In this document: in pieces, positions 13,506-26,479 of the stretch
Layout of the letters: every line of letters begins with the position of its first letter
Numbering within the stretch: the stretch's first letter is position 1
DNA from: Pempheris klunzingeri
Lineage: Eukaryota; Chordata; Actinopteri; Acropomatiformes; Pempheridae
Length of the DNA: 64,000 nt
NCBI RefSeq assembly: GCF_042242105.1
Contig: NC_092019.1
Location: 12,334,328-12,398,327 of the forward strand
Reading direction: 5' to 3'
Position numbers and translations under genes: made by a program
The notes under the pieces: generated by a model
What the model was told of the DNA's origin: nothing
The model's input: only the letters and a program-made list of their open reading frames with translations
Databases searched by the model: none

Positions 13506-14394
13506 AAAAAAAAAAAAAAAAGAACACTTTTAAAGGTCACATATTGTTACATGTTGTGTCTTATTTTTAAATCTGCACAGAAAAGCAAGGCTTTCTGTGG
13601 TTTTATGCGGGGTTATGTGAGCTGGCTAGCCATTTCCCCCTAACTGTTGGTTTCAGTTTTATCACCTGACTGTCAATAAGAAGGCGAAAAGGCGAATTTC
13701 CCAAAATGCCACACTATTCCCTTAATCTTGGCTGAACCGTGCATTACAGTGGGGTGGTCAGCATCAGTGCTTTCTTCCATCAGGCTGAGTAAAAAGACTA
13801 GAGTGCACTTGTAATCCTGTTTATAAGCTTCTGTGCTGTTGAAGGGACTTTGTGACTTGCCCTGAGGAGAGGGGGAATGGGAGTCATGAGAAACGGAGGC
13901 TGGTGAAATGTGCCAGTGGCTGACTGAGCTGAAACGCTCAATAGCTGCTCTCCAGGTGTGTCCCTGGGGCACTAACACACACACAAACCTCGCAAAAACT
14001 GCTCCGAACACACGCACATGCACGCCTTAGCCAACCAACTGTCCAGATGCCATAAACACTATAATCAAGTGGATAAGGATTCTCTGTCCTCCTCCCTCCT
14101 TCCTCCTCTTTCTTCCTTCAGCCTCTTCCTCCCTTCCTGTCCGTCTGTCGTCCATTCATCTGTTGCCCGTTTGATGCCGACCGCACAGCAAACAAATACA
14201 GCCATGCAGGCGCTGTGTGTCCCTGTGTGTCTGCAATTAGGGCTGGATGTTGTGACTATCTCTATCAAGATAAATCAGATCTCCCTCGATAACATATTTC
14301 GATTTTTAAGCATCCCTTCATGTATTTCTTTTCTCATTTTGGCTCTTTGATGTGTCTATCTTGTTCAGAGTAGTTGTTGTTAGCCATGCAACCG

Positions 14395-14540
14395 GCGTGG
14401 ACCAGTCTGTTGGTCCACCACTTTGGTCTAGACTGAAAAATATCAACAAATATTTAATAGATTGATTTCATAAAGTCATTTGTGGAGCCTGCAGGGTTGA
14501 ATCCTAGCAACTTTGGTGACTTCCTGACTGCTGTTTGCCA
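14395..14540 (+). repeat. Dispersed repeat family A, partial copy
   Basis: A GTCCACCACTTTGGTCTAGA core matches the head of the longer copy at 17780 (GTCCATCACTTTGGTCCAGA). Only the first part of the element can be followed here. Confidence 0.45.
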
Positions 14541-14689
14541 ACGCTGCTGTTTGCAAAAAGAAATCCTAATGTGTTGAATCTATGGAAAAATGAACCAACT
14601 TCTCATTTGATTATCAGTAAAAACTTTCCTAATGCGTTTATAGTCTGAATCGCTACTTTCTTCTTTAACACAACTTGATGTTCACTTAT

Positions 14690-14945
14690 TGAATTATGGT
14701 CCCATTTGGAGGAAAATAGAGGATAAAGTAGGGTACGTTTTAGGGCGCGATTACCTTATGATTAACCAATCAGAGGTGGCTCATGCCTAACCACTTGGAT
14801 GCGAGGATGTTCGGGGAATGAACATCACCTCTGGCTTGAAACCATGATGGCAACACCCATTAAGCCTCAACTAGAGGCTTCAAAGCGGCGGCCTATAAAC
14901 CAGCGGGTGACGCCACAGTAGCCATGTTCACTTCTGGCATTTCAC
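14690..14945 (-). repeat. Dispersed repeat family C, copy 1 (inverted relative to copy at 56325)
   Basis: Segments such as TTAACCAATCAGA followed by CTCATGCCTA match the reverse complement of the copy near 56450-56475. Both copies contain a TATGGTC/GACCATA block. It behaves like an old non-autonomous element. Confidence 0.4.
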
Positions 14946-16854
14946 AGACCCACTAGCAGTGATTCAATAGATTAAATTGAAGATTACGCAACTGACTGCT
15001 TTCTGGTGAAATAAATGAATGCCAGGGCGTGGCCATGTGACACTGAAAACAAATCAGTGGCACAGCGTGTGGCAAATGACTGAGGAACTGTGTTATAATG
15101 TAATAATGAAGCAAAATGACAAACTGGTTTCGGTTCACGTGAAGTTGGAATGTGCGGGACTGAAACTATGAGTTAAATAAATAATAATATGCAATAATTT
15201 TTGGTTTGACTTTGTATTCAGAGTTGTTGCAGTCCCAGATTCTGATTGGCAGCTCCTCTCTACAGATGAACAGGCCAACAGACTCAACAGACCTGCCCGA
15301 TGCATGAACCAAGCTGCTGTCCCCCTGTCCCTTTTGTTATCTATTCATCTCTTGATGTCTTCCTTCTGTTCCCCTCTTTATCTTCCCCCTTTTATTTTAT
15401 GTCTTCCTCATTTTCCATCTTGTTCTCTCCCTCTTCCACTCTTTTTCACCCTACTCCTCATGTTTATCCTCCTTCTGGCTACCTTTCCGCCATCGCCGAC
15501 CATCCCAAATGTGGCTCTGTTGAATAAATGCATCAGTCACATGGTAGAGTTGATCCACAGGTCATTTAACACAGCACCATATGGTCCAACTGTGAAGCTT
15601 CATAAAGTTTTTAAAGTCATTGTACAGCAACAAATATCTGTTTCCTGAAGGTGCCTTTCCTTCCTTTACTGATCGCATTTTAACATTACTGCCACACACA
15701 CAAGAACTGTTTAACACTAAAGTCAATAAATCTAATCTCCCCCAAAAATCTCTGCCAGCCCAGACACCCTAATTCCTGACACACAAGTCTGTGACATGGA
15801 GTTGGGATTCTTAGTTTTCGCTTTCAACAACTGTAGGTATAATACACCACAGGAATTAGAAAAATGTGTGCAGTTCAGCTGTCTGACTGAGTGAATACTC
15901 AGGTGATATGTGACAGATCTCACATTTGTAAAACCTGGATGGTACAGCACCAGAAGACTTTGTGGAGAGACGGTATGGATAAACAGTAAAAATTCTGACA
16001 GCCAATTATACTCGCTCTGGCACTGAGAAGATTTAGGGAAGTGTTATGCACACAAAACACAATTTCTTTTTTTAATGAAACTGATAAGCTTTCTCACATA
16101 TTTTTTCCTCCAATATGTATGGAAAAGCATGAGGCCCAGCCATAAGAATAAATGAATCAGAGGAAGATTTTCTTTTGAGAATACAGTTGAATTTTTGAGA
16201 AGTCAACATGTTAGGCATTTCAACTAATTCTCTAAATGCAAAAACAAAATGCATGTTTTTGCACCATGGTCAGGATTAGGTGTTACTGTCATTGATAAGC
16301 AGTAGTAGTTCCACTTGTGTTTGCATTGGAGCGACATATTGTTATAGTGAAAATAATCAAACTCCACCACAGCCGCTTGTATTTCTTCTTCCTGCCTATA
16401 ATTATTACAAAAAAGCCGCCATTGTTGCTTTGACAAACACAGAGAGCATAATTTCCTGTGCAGCAGAGGATTTCTCCCAGGAAACAGGAACCCCCCTCAT
16501 TTCTGTTTGTACAGGCTCATGTTTAAGCTTGAACCGGCTGAAAGATGAATGTGCATTTCTGGGTATCAATCAGCAAGAGTAAGAGGGCAGCAAATTCTCT
16601 CATCCTCCTGTTAATAATATGAAAAAGTCGTGTGTCTTCAAAAATTTGACAGGAATAAAAACTGCAGCCTCTTGCTGTTGAGAAGCTGCTGCATTCAATA
16701 ATGGGATTTCTACTTTTTTATTTGATTCTGTTTGTCGAGTCAGGCTCTTGCACAAACACAGAGAAACTCACACACAGCGACAAAAGCCTGCAATCTGCAA
16801 ACACACCGAATATTACATTTAAACAAAGACCTCTGACACGTTTCACCCTCATGT

Positions 16855-16856
<2 letters not shown>

Positions 16857-16886
<30 letters not shown>
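16857..16886. repeat. (AC)n microsatellite
   Basis: Perfect AC run of about 30 bp. Confidence 0.95.
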
Positions 16887-16888
<2 letters not shown>

Positions 16889-17344
16889 GAAGCCCCCTGC
16901 CCTACATTTTTAAGACGCAGAGATAACCTTAGGCGCGGGGCTTAGCATGCTGCCACAGTGACAGACAACCAAGATCACAGTGTCATTCATGCACACAATA
17001 AACTGCATTTAAACCAGCAGAAAAAACATGGTTTGTTTGTCTTAGAGGCTCAAGCAAAAAGAGCTGGACAAGTTCAAATAGAGTTGACACATACAAGGGT
17101 GTTCATACTGAGTCTCTTCCGGCGCCGTGCTTGGCGGCAGCCTGTTGTAGCAGCTCCCGTCGTGTGTGTTGTTTTTCACACTTTACTATATTTATTGTGA
17201 TGCTGCTGATACACTTTCCCAGTCTGGGATCAATAAAGTACATTATCTATCCATCTATCTATACACACTCATACATGTGAACTCAGACACTCTGACAAAC
17301 ACCTCATGCTGTGAATTTCACTCTTTCACTCCTTTTTCTGCTGG

Positions 17345-17370
17345 ACACACACACACACACACACACACAC
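17345..17370. repeat. (AC)n microsatellite
   Basis: Perfect AC run of about 26 bp. Confidence 0.95.
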
Positions 17371-17779
17371 TCTGCTCTTGAGCTCTGTGTTAATAACAAG
17401 CAGCAGGTTAATATGAGGGCAGCAGCAGACTGAAGTGACCTCAGCCTACTGATTAGTCCAACTAGTCACAGTTATTAGCCGGGTTGTTATCTGGTAGCAG
17501 GCCTGCAGTTCCCAGACCGCTGCTGAACCCGACAGCTCTAAAGGTCATAATACATTATGCAACTTTTCATGGCGAGACACATGGATGGAGGTGATGTATT
17601 CAAGAAAATGCTGTTGTTTATTTAAATTCAATGCCACAAGCAGCTGTTTAAGCTGCTTATTACCAAAGTGTCTTTAACATGCATGGTACGCTCACTAGAG
17701 CCATCTAGGTTGGACGCACTGAGGTTATTCCATTTGCCATTTTTAGCCACAGCAACATGGTTCCAGGGATGGCAGTGTT

Positions 17780-18290
17780 GGTTTGTGGGTCAGTCGGTCA
17801 GTCCATCACTTTGGTCCAGACTAAAATATCTCCACTCTAGTAGATGGACTGCCATGAAATCTGGTGCAGACATTCATGGTCCCCAGAGAAGAAGTGTGAT
17901 CTGACTTTTCCTCCAGCACCACCATGAGGTCCACATTTGTGGTTTTTCAGTGAAATGTCTGACAACTATTGGATGGACAGGCATGACATTTAGTGCAGAC
18001 CTTCGTGTTCCCCTCAGGATGAATTGTAATAACTTTGGTGATCCCTTAAGTTACGGCATCATCAGATCAAAATTTCAATCTCCAGATTTGGTTTAAGACC
18101 AAATACCTGCAAAACTAACTTCAGTTTATGTACAGTCCTGATTAGCAAATAGCAGCATGCTAACACACCAAACTAAGACGGTGAGCATGGTAAACATTAT
18201 ACCTGCTATACATCAGCATGTTAGCATTGTCATTATGAGCATGTTAGCATGCTGACATTAGCATTCAGCTCAAAGTACAGTTTAGTCTAA
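17780..18290 (+). repeat. Dispersed repeat family A, longest copy
   Basis: This is the most complete copy in the window. It contains GTCCATCACTTTGGTCCAGA, CTGCCATGAAAT, CATTCATGGTCCCCAGA, ACAACTATTGGATGGAC and a terminal cluster of AGCATGTTAGCATGCT motifs at about 18215-18265. The 3' cluster is built of imperfect GCATGTTA/TAACATGC palindromes. There is no coding capacity, so it is non-autonomous. Confidence 0.55.
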
Positions 18291-19533
18291 GGTAACCCAA
18301 GCCCTCAGGAAGTGCGCCAAATGTTGAAGCCAATTTTACTTAGTGGCCAAACCATGTAATTACAGCAATGGTGTCAGTCACATGATGCCATTGGGCCCAA
18401 AAAGACATTTTTCTATAGGCTTACATTGTGAAAGAGAAATCTGTTAATAACAGTCACACCCCCCACAAAATGACTTGTTTCACCATCAGAATTTGATCCA
18501 TTTGGTCCAATAACACTTGGAAAGTCTAGAAGATCTGCATGATTAAATAATTTTATTCCCATTCTAGCCTGCCGGAGACGCTAGTGCGCATCTCCTATGG
18601 GCTCAACAATGCAGAAGATCTGGGTACTTTTACACCCGGGAAGTCAGACATTTTTGGCTTCTTTTCCCTCTCTAGCCCTAAAGACGCTGTCCATGTCCAT
18701 GAATCTACACCATGTGACCCAATAAGCAACATGGATGACAACAAGTGTACAGTACATGGATGAAATAACTGCATCTAGTAATAATGCAACTTTTCAGGGG
18801 AGATTATTGGTAGTATCTTGGTAAAAAGCATCAAAAAGACTTAAGTTGGACTTTTCTCGCTCACAACCTGCATCCTGACCAGGCCCTGAAAAGTAATATC
18901 ATGTAATGCTATATTATCTAATGTCTCCAGGCCCACCATTCAGTTGGTAAAATAAGTTTTTAGAAGAAAATGCTATTTGAACAAAAGGTGACTTCCTTCC
19001 AGCTTAGCTAGCCAAATTTACAGAGCTGGCAGCCACAGTCCATGAAGCATTTGGCAAGTGGCTAACGTTTCCGCTTGCTGTGACTTGTCCTGAGCTCCTC
19101 GCCCGCAGGGAAGGAATTGGAGGACAGGAGACAATTCACTTTAAAGCACTGTAATCATGCCTCAGAGGCAGTCAGTCCATCAACCTGAGTGGCCACTGAA
19201 ACATTTCTTCAGCTACATAAGACTTTTCTTTCTTTCCTTCTCTCTCTTTTTCTTCTCTGTATAATATGCAAAAGGCTCATATTTCCCACATGTGATAACA
19301 CTGATAACCTTTATTAAATCAAGGCAGCACGGACACTTACTGGCACTCTGTGTCAAAAAGCTAATTAAACACAAAAGTATATTCCAGTGAATCTTATTTC
19401 ATTTATCTGGTATTACATTATTTGCTCTGCCATAATGTACTATAATATAATGTAGAATGTAATATGACATGATAGAAAAAAGGATATAATAATAGCCTGA
19501 AAGCATATCTTCAATATTTGAATATATAATATG

Positions 19534-19552
19534 TATATATATATATATATAA
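19534..19552. repeat. (TA)n microsatellite
   Basis: Short perfect TA run in an AT-rich context. Confidence 0.85.
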
Positions 19553-20611
19553 TATGGTGTTTGCAGATTGTTCATCCTTTGATAAATCTGCAAGTAATAA
19601 CCTTAAAAGTATTCTTCAATTGTAGACCCCCTGTAAAGAGGGAAAATAACCGACAAAGGCTCCATAAAGTGCCGTTCTTATCTGCAGTTTAAAATGTACC
19701 AACAGTGTGTGCTTTGTCACATTTATGTCAACATTTCTCTTGGAACAAACTGAAAAGGACCATCCTGAGCTTTGCAGCAACAAACGCCAGAACAGTAGAC
19801 TCTAAAAACACCTTTTAAAAATGTCTTTTGTTAAACTTTACTGCAGGCTTGAAAGTCTGTTTGCTTGATAACATCCTTTTATTCAAATCCTTGAGATCAT
19901 TTTACTAACATTTAATCATAATCAAGGAAACACTGATGTGAGGAAGAGAAGTTAGAAGAGAAACGAGTGAGAAATTGTGATTTTCTTGTCCTTGTCTAAC
20001 ACACTGAGAGAAGCCAAAAACCCTCCCCATCTGCTTTTAAGTGTGCTTCATATTCCCCCTTAACTCTCTTATTTTGGCTTCTGTCGCCGTCATGAGAGGA
20101 AACTTTTATGTGTATTAATTACTCGATCTTGGCTTGTGCCGCCCGCGTTGGTGTTGCTTTAATTAGACCAACTGGGCTTTTCAAACCTTAATATGGTCTA
20201 ATGAAATATGCTACTTGGTGAATGCTTTCATCCCTGGCTTCTCCAGTCGGAATTGGACTTGCACAGTAACTTGGGCACTGTCACTGTGATTCTGTATGCA
20301 CCGAGCGGATCAACACATTACTCTCTGAGGGCCCATGAATAGAACAAAATTTGCTCATAAACACGCTCGTCTCCCCTCCAAAATCATAATTACTGTTTGC
20401 CACACATTTGCTCTAACACTGACAACTTTGAATAATTGAATTTTTGATTAGAAACCTTTACAATCATCACATATTCTATGTTAAAGTGTTGTCTGCTGCT
20501 TTGTAATTATTCTGTTAAGTAACATTTCTTATCAGTACTGGTGGTTTAAATGGTTATATCTTCTTGATCTTTCTCTCAAACAAAAGTGTCCAGCAGGCCG
20601 TCACTCTCAGG

Positions 20612-20615
<4 letters not shown>

Positions 20616-20654
<39 letters not shown>
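20616..20654. repeat. (GT)n microsatellite
   Basis: Perfect GT run of about 37 bp. Confidence 0.95.
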
Positions 20655-20656
<2 letters not shown>

Positions 20657-21777
20657 AACAGTCTCTAATTTCCTGTGTGCATGTGTATATCACTGTGTGT
20701 ATACTGTGCAGAAACACACTCAGACAAATAGATGAATGGATGGAGGCAGTGTGAAGGTTGGTTGCTGAGCTAATCAGTGAATGTGTGAATGACAGATGAA
20801 TAAATGGACGTATAGGCGGAGGAAAGGTGGCAATGGTTTCATCTGATAAGGCCTCCTCTAGTTAGTGTATCTGTCAGCCTTTCTGGAAGGTATAAGGACA
20901 GAAAAGAGAGAGAGAGAAAAGAGAGAGGAGGAGTTGTGAGCAAAGTGTCTCCACAAAATGACAAAACTGTGTTGTGTACATCAACATTAGCAACTCTGAC
21001 TCAGGTTTACTATTCATATGTTCATAATAATATCTTATAGGATGTCATATGTGTGTGAGATCAGCGGTCAGATGGTAAATATCATCCAGATATACAGTTA
21101 GTAATGTCATCAACATCTGAATAAATAAGTAAATAAGAACGGAGATAAGAGCGCAAACAAATAGACTTAATGGGAATTAATGAGATTACTATGATCAGAC
21201 ATCAATGGTAATAACGTCTCACTTATTCATTTGATTCCTGTGGATTGTATTCACACGCTGACCTTTCACAAAGCAGTGCTGGCTGGGAGAGATGCGCTAT
21301 AAAATCTATCGTCCTCTGCTGAAACCCATAAAATTGTCCAAGGAGACACCACTGACTTATATGTGGAGGGAGTCCTGTTAAAATCAGGGAAAAGATGCAC
21401 CTTCAGTACAGACTGTGTGCTACAGTATAGCAGTACCCCCTGCTGGTAGTCATTAGGTAGTGCATCTGACGAAGAGACTGGGGTGTTGTATTTTACTTGT
21501 GGCTCATCTAAGAGGAGGGAGGAAGAGCTGGCAGGGCATTTACAGAGAGGGCGTCATGTTGACCTTGTGATCATTGACATCTTCCATGTTATGAGGGATT
21601 TTTATTGAGCTGAAGTGGTAAAAGTACACAATATTTTAAGAAGGAAAGAAATATTAATTCCTTAAAAAAATTTTCACTTACATTTCAGTTTTTTTCTAAG
21701 CTCCTTTCTTATAGTCTATTCTTTCATTAACCTCCATTGAACTCCCAGATTTGGGAACCACTTGTTAGGCTGTCAGA

Positions 21778-21838
21778 TGTGTGTGAGTGTGTGTGTGAGT
21801 GTGTGTGTGAGAGTGTGTGTGAGAGTGTGTGAGAAAGA

Positions 21839-21888
<50 letters not shown>
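21778..21888. repeat. Compound (GT)n-(GTGA)n-(GA)n microsatellite
   Basis: Interrupted GTGTGTGA units grade into about 40 bp of pure GA. Confidence 0.95.
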
Positions 21889-21890
<2 letters not shown>

Positions 21891-24479
21891 TCAGGATTGT
21901 GGTCGTGCACATTGGACTTCCGATCTGACGAGAGAAGAAAACCAGGCAATTAAGCTACATGTTTCTACAACATTAGGATAAAGGAACAAAATATGAGGGA
22001 GAGTAATGAAACTGCTAATAGCTTCAAAATAGTAGTTATAGTTTCTATTAATAATGTTTCTATTGTTGTTAAATACAATCCAAGAGTCGTGAATTGAAAG
22101 CATGAGCTTAGAGTAGAATCAGTTTGTTTATTAAACACTTAATCAACTGTTTAATACATCAGAACATCAGAATGAGCTTATAGCTGCTTTGTCAAAAACA
22201 GACTGTGGTACTGAGAGCTTATATTGTCGTCAAACCCAACATTCAATCTCTGATGGCGGAGAAAATAAACACACGGCTGTAAATGTTTTGGCCACTCACT
22301 CCGGGCCTCATGAGGTGAACATAAAGCGAAAACTCCCTTTAATTAAACGAGAGATCCGATGATTAAAGTTGTAAAGACTGACGATATCAACAGTATGATG
22401 AAGGGGACGACGGTGAAATACATTCTGTCAGACCATTGCTTTTGAGACCACTGTTGTGCTGTTTGAACCGTTTGTCCATTAAACACTGATTGTCAACAGA
22501 ACTGACGTATGATCACCTGGTATAAAGTCAGAGATAACAGAGCTGGGAACTGAAGGAGAGATGAGATGACCACCAACTGTGATTAGCAGCAAAATAAGGT
22601 CTTAAGGCAAATGCTTTCAGGCTTATTGTTGAACAGTCAGTGAACCCGTTTTCAGCCACACAAAAAAAAGTCCTTCAGGACTTTTATACACGTGAAACAC
22701 TTCTGCATATTTCTTCATCCCAGAACTCATCAGTGCCCATCAGACAATATTTCCATTTCATTTATCGCAAATTACAAACCCCTCAGCCATGAAGTTAAGA
22801 GAACAAATATGGTGATGATAACTGCAGGTGGGCGAGTTTTTAATGACAGAAAAACTGAACCCGTGCTGAGCGTAGACATAAACTGTTTAAGACTAATGAC
22901 GTCTCCACAGTTGACTCATGAAATCCCTTGATTGAGTGGCAAAAAAAAAAAAGAAAATCAGAAAAAGTATTAAAGAACATTGAAATCTCTGTTTGTGCAG
23001 TCCCTATTTTATCTTCTCCAAACCTTACTTAACAAAATATCCATGAACTTCACATGAACAATATTAAAATAGTATATTGCATATATTTATAGTTTTGAGA
23101 TCAGCAAGGCAAAAATGTCACGAATGATTAGCGGAGCAAACCAGAGAGCATCACCGATGTCTGAGAAGCTCTAAAATATTCTACTCTATAATTTTAGAAA
23201 CTTTTTTTATTTATTTATTGAGGGAGTTTTGTTCTGTCATCTTTCTCCTGGAAAAGCAGGTGGAAACAAAAGACTACTGAAGCCTCAAATCTACTTGACT
23301 TCTGAAATGATTTGGCAGTCCTACAAGCCGATAGACTGAAGAAGCGCTTTGGATAAGAAACTAATGCTAAATAAGCACAGATTTACAGGAATCATGCATT
23401 TCACCGCTCACAACATCGAAGCACATATGAGATGTTAACTCACTTCAGACACCTGGAGGCAGTTTACTGTATCGTACAGTGTGTGTGTTAATTCTACTGT
23501 TTGGCAATAAAAATGTCCTTAAGTGGTAATAATTTCACTTCAGGGCTAAACTAAGTACAAATCCAATGAACCAGGCAGTGTTGATTTGTCTAAAACAAAC
23601 AAGTAAACAAGTGTTTACTTGTGACTAAACCATGGGTTACAGATACATACTGTATAAGCTTCATTTATCCATGCTCTTATTCTTATTTTCATATAGATTT
23701 GAATATGATCCTCTGGACTGATCTACAAACATACACGTAATTCTGATGGTATTATTTTGTACAAGTCCATTTATCTAAACCTCAAGCTCACTTAAATGCA
23801 GTTAACTTTCACTTAACTCAAGACGGGATTTTCTTTTAAGGGTCATCTCAACCAAATACAAAAAAATAAACACTCTGCACAGCTTTTCTGATGCCACTCC
23901 AGTACACTGGAGGTGAAATAAATTCTGTTTGTGTGTCTCACAGCATTGAAGAAAATGTGTGTACATACACAAGTTCAAATTCTAAATTTTTGTCACATAG
24001 TTCATATTGTCATTCTACACTTTAATATTCTTCAAACATCAAATAAGTCCTATTATATAGATACGGTTTCTATATGTAAGGCCAACTGTGTCTACTGTTC
24101 CTACAAGAAATAATTTAAATTTCCAAATTAAATCCAGCTGGCCAGTTATAGTTTAGGACTTATTTGGCATTTCCACTGGTATTTAACACATCTTGTGTTT
24201 TATTTTTTGTTTTGTTTTTAAGAAATCAATGCTTCTTAGAAATTATTTCTAATGGTATTTTAAGAGATTTGCTCTCTGAGTGCTTATTTGTAAACAAATA
24301 ATGACATCTTATGTCATTGGGAAAGTTTCTAGTCTGTATATCAGTATTTAAAAAATACTTACAGATATCAGGGATAATAAATTCCTTTTTAAAACAATTA
24401 TTCATAAAGTTTCCACATCTTTCGTAACTTTTCTATATACATTGTGCCTTTTAATGTCACATACAGTTTAACGCCGCAT

Positions 24480-24485
24480 TTTATT
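24480..24485 (-). terminator. Candidate deptor poly(A) signal
   Basis: This is the first AATAAA on the minus strand downstream of the deptor stop, about 780 bp away. Further candidates lie at about 23207-23219 (tandem AATAAATAAA) and 22127-22132. Sequence alone cannot say which is used. Confidence 0.25.
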
Positions 24486-25262
24486 ATGTGAACTAACTAA
24501 TTCCTAGCAGCTAAACATAAATCTACCTTGGCATCAGTTTAGTTGTTAATTTTTTCGCACAAGGGGCTTTTTTTTTTTCAGTTAAACACCCCGAAATGAA
24601 AGATGTGTGATTTATGAAGTTGTCGTATGAATGCTCCCTCTCTGAGTGTTCCTGTCTTCCCCAGCAGAGGACAGTGTGGCACCAGGAGCTTCAGTCCAGA
24701 AGAAAACTAACTGGGGTAGAGGTCACTGAATGTGTCATCATATAATATTCCTTATTGTTGCAGTTTTACTTGTTCGTCGCCTGCTTCTCGTGGCAAACTT
24801 CATCTCTCATCCTTTGACTTCCCTTAAACACACATCAGGTTCAGCAACAGATTCATGACACAGTTCCTGTTCGAAACTCAGGACAAAAACAGGGAATATG
24901 GATCCTCTTATTCCACACATAAAGTCTGTGGCCTCTTTAATATGACTGAGAGTCTTTATGGGCATTGGAGGAGTCGGATGACCATCTGTAAAAGTGGGAG
25001 CTCTTCAGCTTAAAAAAAAAAATCAAATACAACCTGTGTGTTTTGTCTACAGGCTGAATCAATTTACCTGACTTGAACTCCTTCAGACTTCAACAAACAT
25101 CCACCTTGTCCTAACAATGCTGGAACAGAAAGAGTGTGACCTGTGTATCAAGTCGTCCACGTTGCTCTGTTGCTGTGGTTTTGAGGTCAAGTACTAAACC
25201 TTATAGTCCCCCCGGTCTTTTACTGCACTTCTCCTCTATGAGGGATTTTGTCGCAGCGCTCC

Positions 25263-25391
25263 TCAAACCTGTGCCTCCTCCATCACCTCCATGACGATTG
25301 TCCTGGGTCCAGTTAGGATCAGGTTGCTCACGGCCCGGTAGTCCTGAGAGAGGACGTTGAGCCCGTTCACCGACACCACAAACTGACACAC
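25263..25391 (-). CDS. deptor: deptor coding exon 9 (PDZ second half and stop)
   Basis: The exon is preceded by TTTCTCCAG, 129 nt, and encodes residues 356-397 and TGA at 25265-25263. It starts [14 protein letters not shown] and ends [13 protein letters not shown]. The final residues differ from the human ...EELEC end. Confidence 0.96.
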   Translation of the reverse strand: MCQFVVSVNGLNVLSQDYRAVSNLILTGPRTIVMEVMEEAQV

Positions 25392-26443
25392 CTGGAGAAA
25401 AACGGACAGAAGAAAATGGACAATAGTCAAAGTAATCAAATGTTAAAGTTGAAATGGAGTCAAAGCGGGGTGGGGGTGACGAAAGGAGTGCAGAAAGATA
25501 TAAACAGAAGAGAGAAATAAAGGATTTAATACTCCGCCTGGCTTTGCGGAATAAAATACTCACCACCTGCAGGATTGAAGGTGGCTTGGAAAACTCAATC
25601 GTTGCTTCACTTTAAAGCTATGAGAAGATGCTAGCATGACGTGGAAACAGTGTGTCTTCTGTGTTATGCAGTGTTTGGAACATAATGGATATTTGTGGTA
25701 GAAGAGTGGTTTGAGAAGTTTCGCTGGACATTTTAGTGTTTTTCCCTTCTTTTCTCCATTAGCAACTCTTATAATTGCTGTACATCTGAATGGACTACAC
25801 TGGTCAGCTTCAAGGTTAAAGGTTAACTTCAGCTTATTTGGTTCAAAATCTTTTTTGGAATATGCAAAAGCAAATCACATATCGACTGACAAAATGACGG
25901 CCTAGAATAAAGGTATAGTTTGTTTATTAAGAAACATGCACATTTGCTTTCTTGCCGAATGGGAGTATTAGGGGCACAAGAGTTTTTGTCTTGAAGCCCC
26001 CCCGAGCAGGTTAATCTGGTCTTACTGTTGTCCACTGCAAAGAAGTATAGAGGGTGAATGTTTCACACTCAAAACACTCAACGGTTTTGGGTGGGATATT
26101 CCTTTAAAAACATTTGTCCTGCCACTGTGCAGCCAACGAAACCAAAAAGTGACAAGATGCTGAAAGCCCCAGCAGTAAAGAGAAACAAGTAAACACTGAT
26201 AGTGTTGCCTGACATAAATTGCCCCAGGTACAACATGACAGCCACGTTCAAATCACTCCGGTGTCACGCCTGGACTGCCCCCCCCCCCTTCTTATCGTAA
26301 CTGCTCCAACTTGGCAGCTCGGAGAGAGATAAACTGGTTATGTGAGCTGCCTTCTAGCTGCTGCTCTTGCAACACTATGCTCCCGTTTCTGCTGTTGCTG
26401 CTGTGGTTTGGTTTGGCTTGTTGCAAGCTATTACATGCGCACA

Positions 26444-26479
<36 letters not shown>

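Larger units (their letters stand above)
13277..25262. other. Intergenic spacer between deptor and col14a1
   Basis: About 12 kb with no recognisable exon. It contains dispersed repeat copies of families A, B and C, several dinucleotide microsatellites and, next to the deptor stop, its 3' UTR. Open frames are short and unsupported. Confidence 0.6.
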
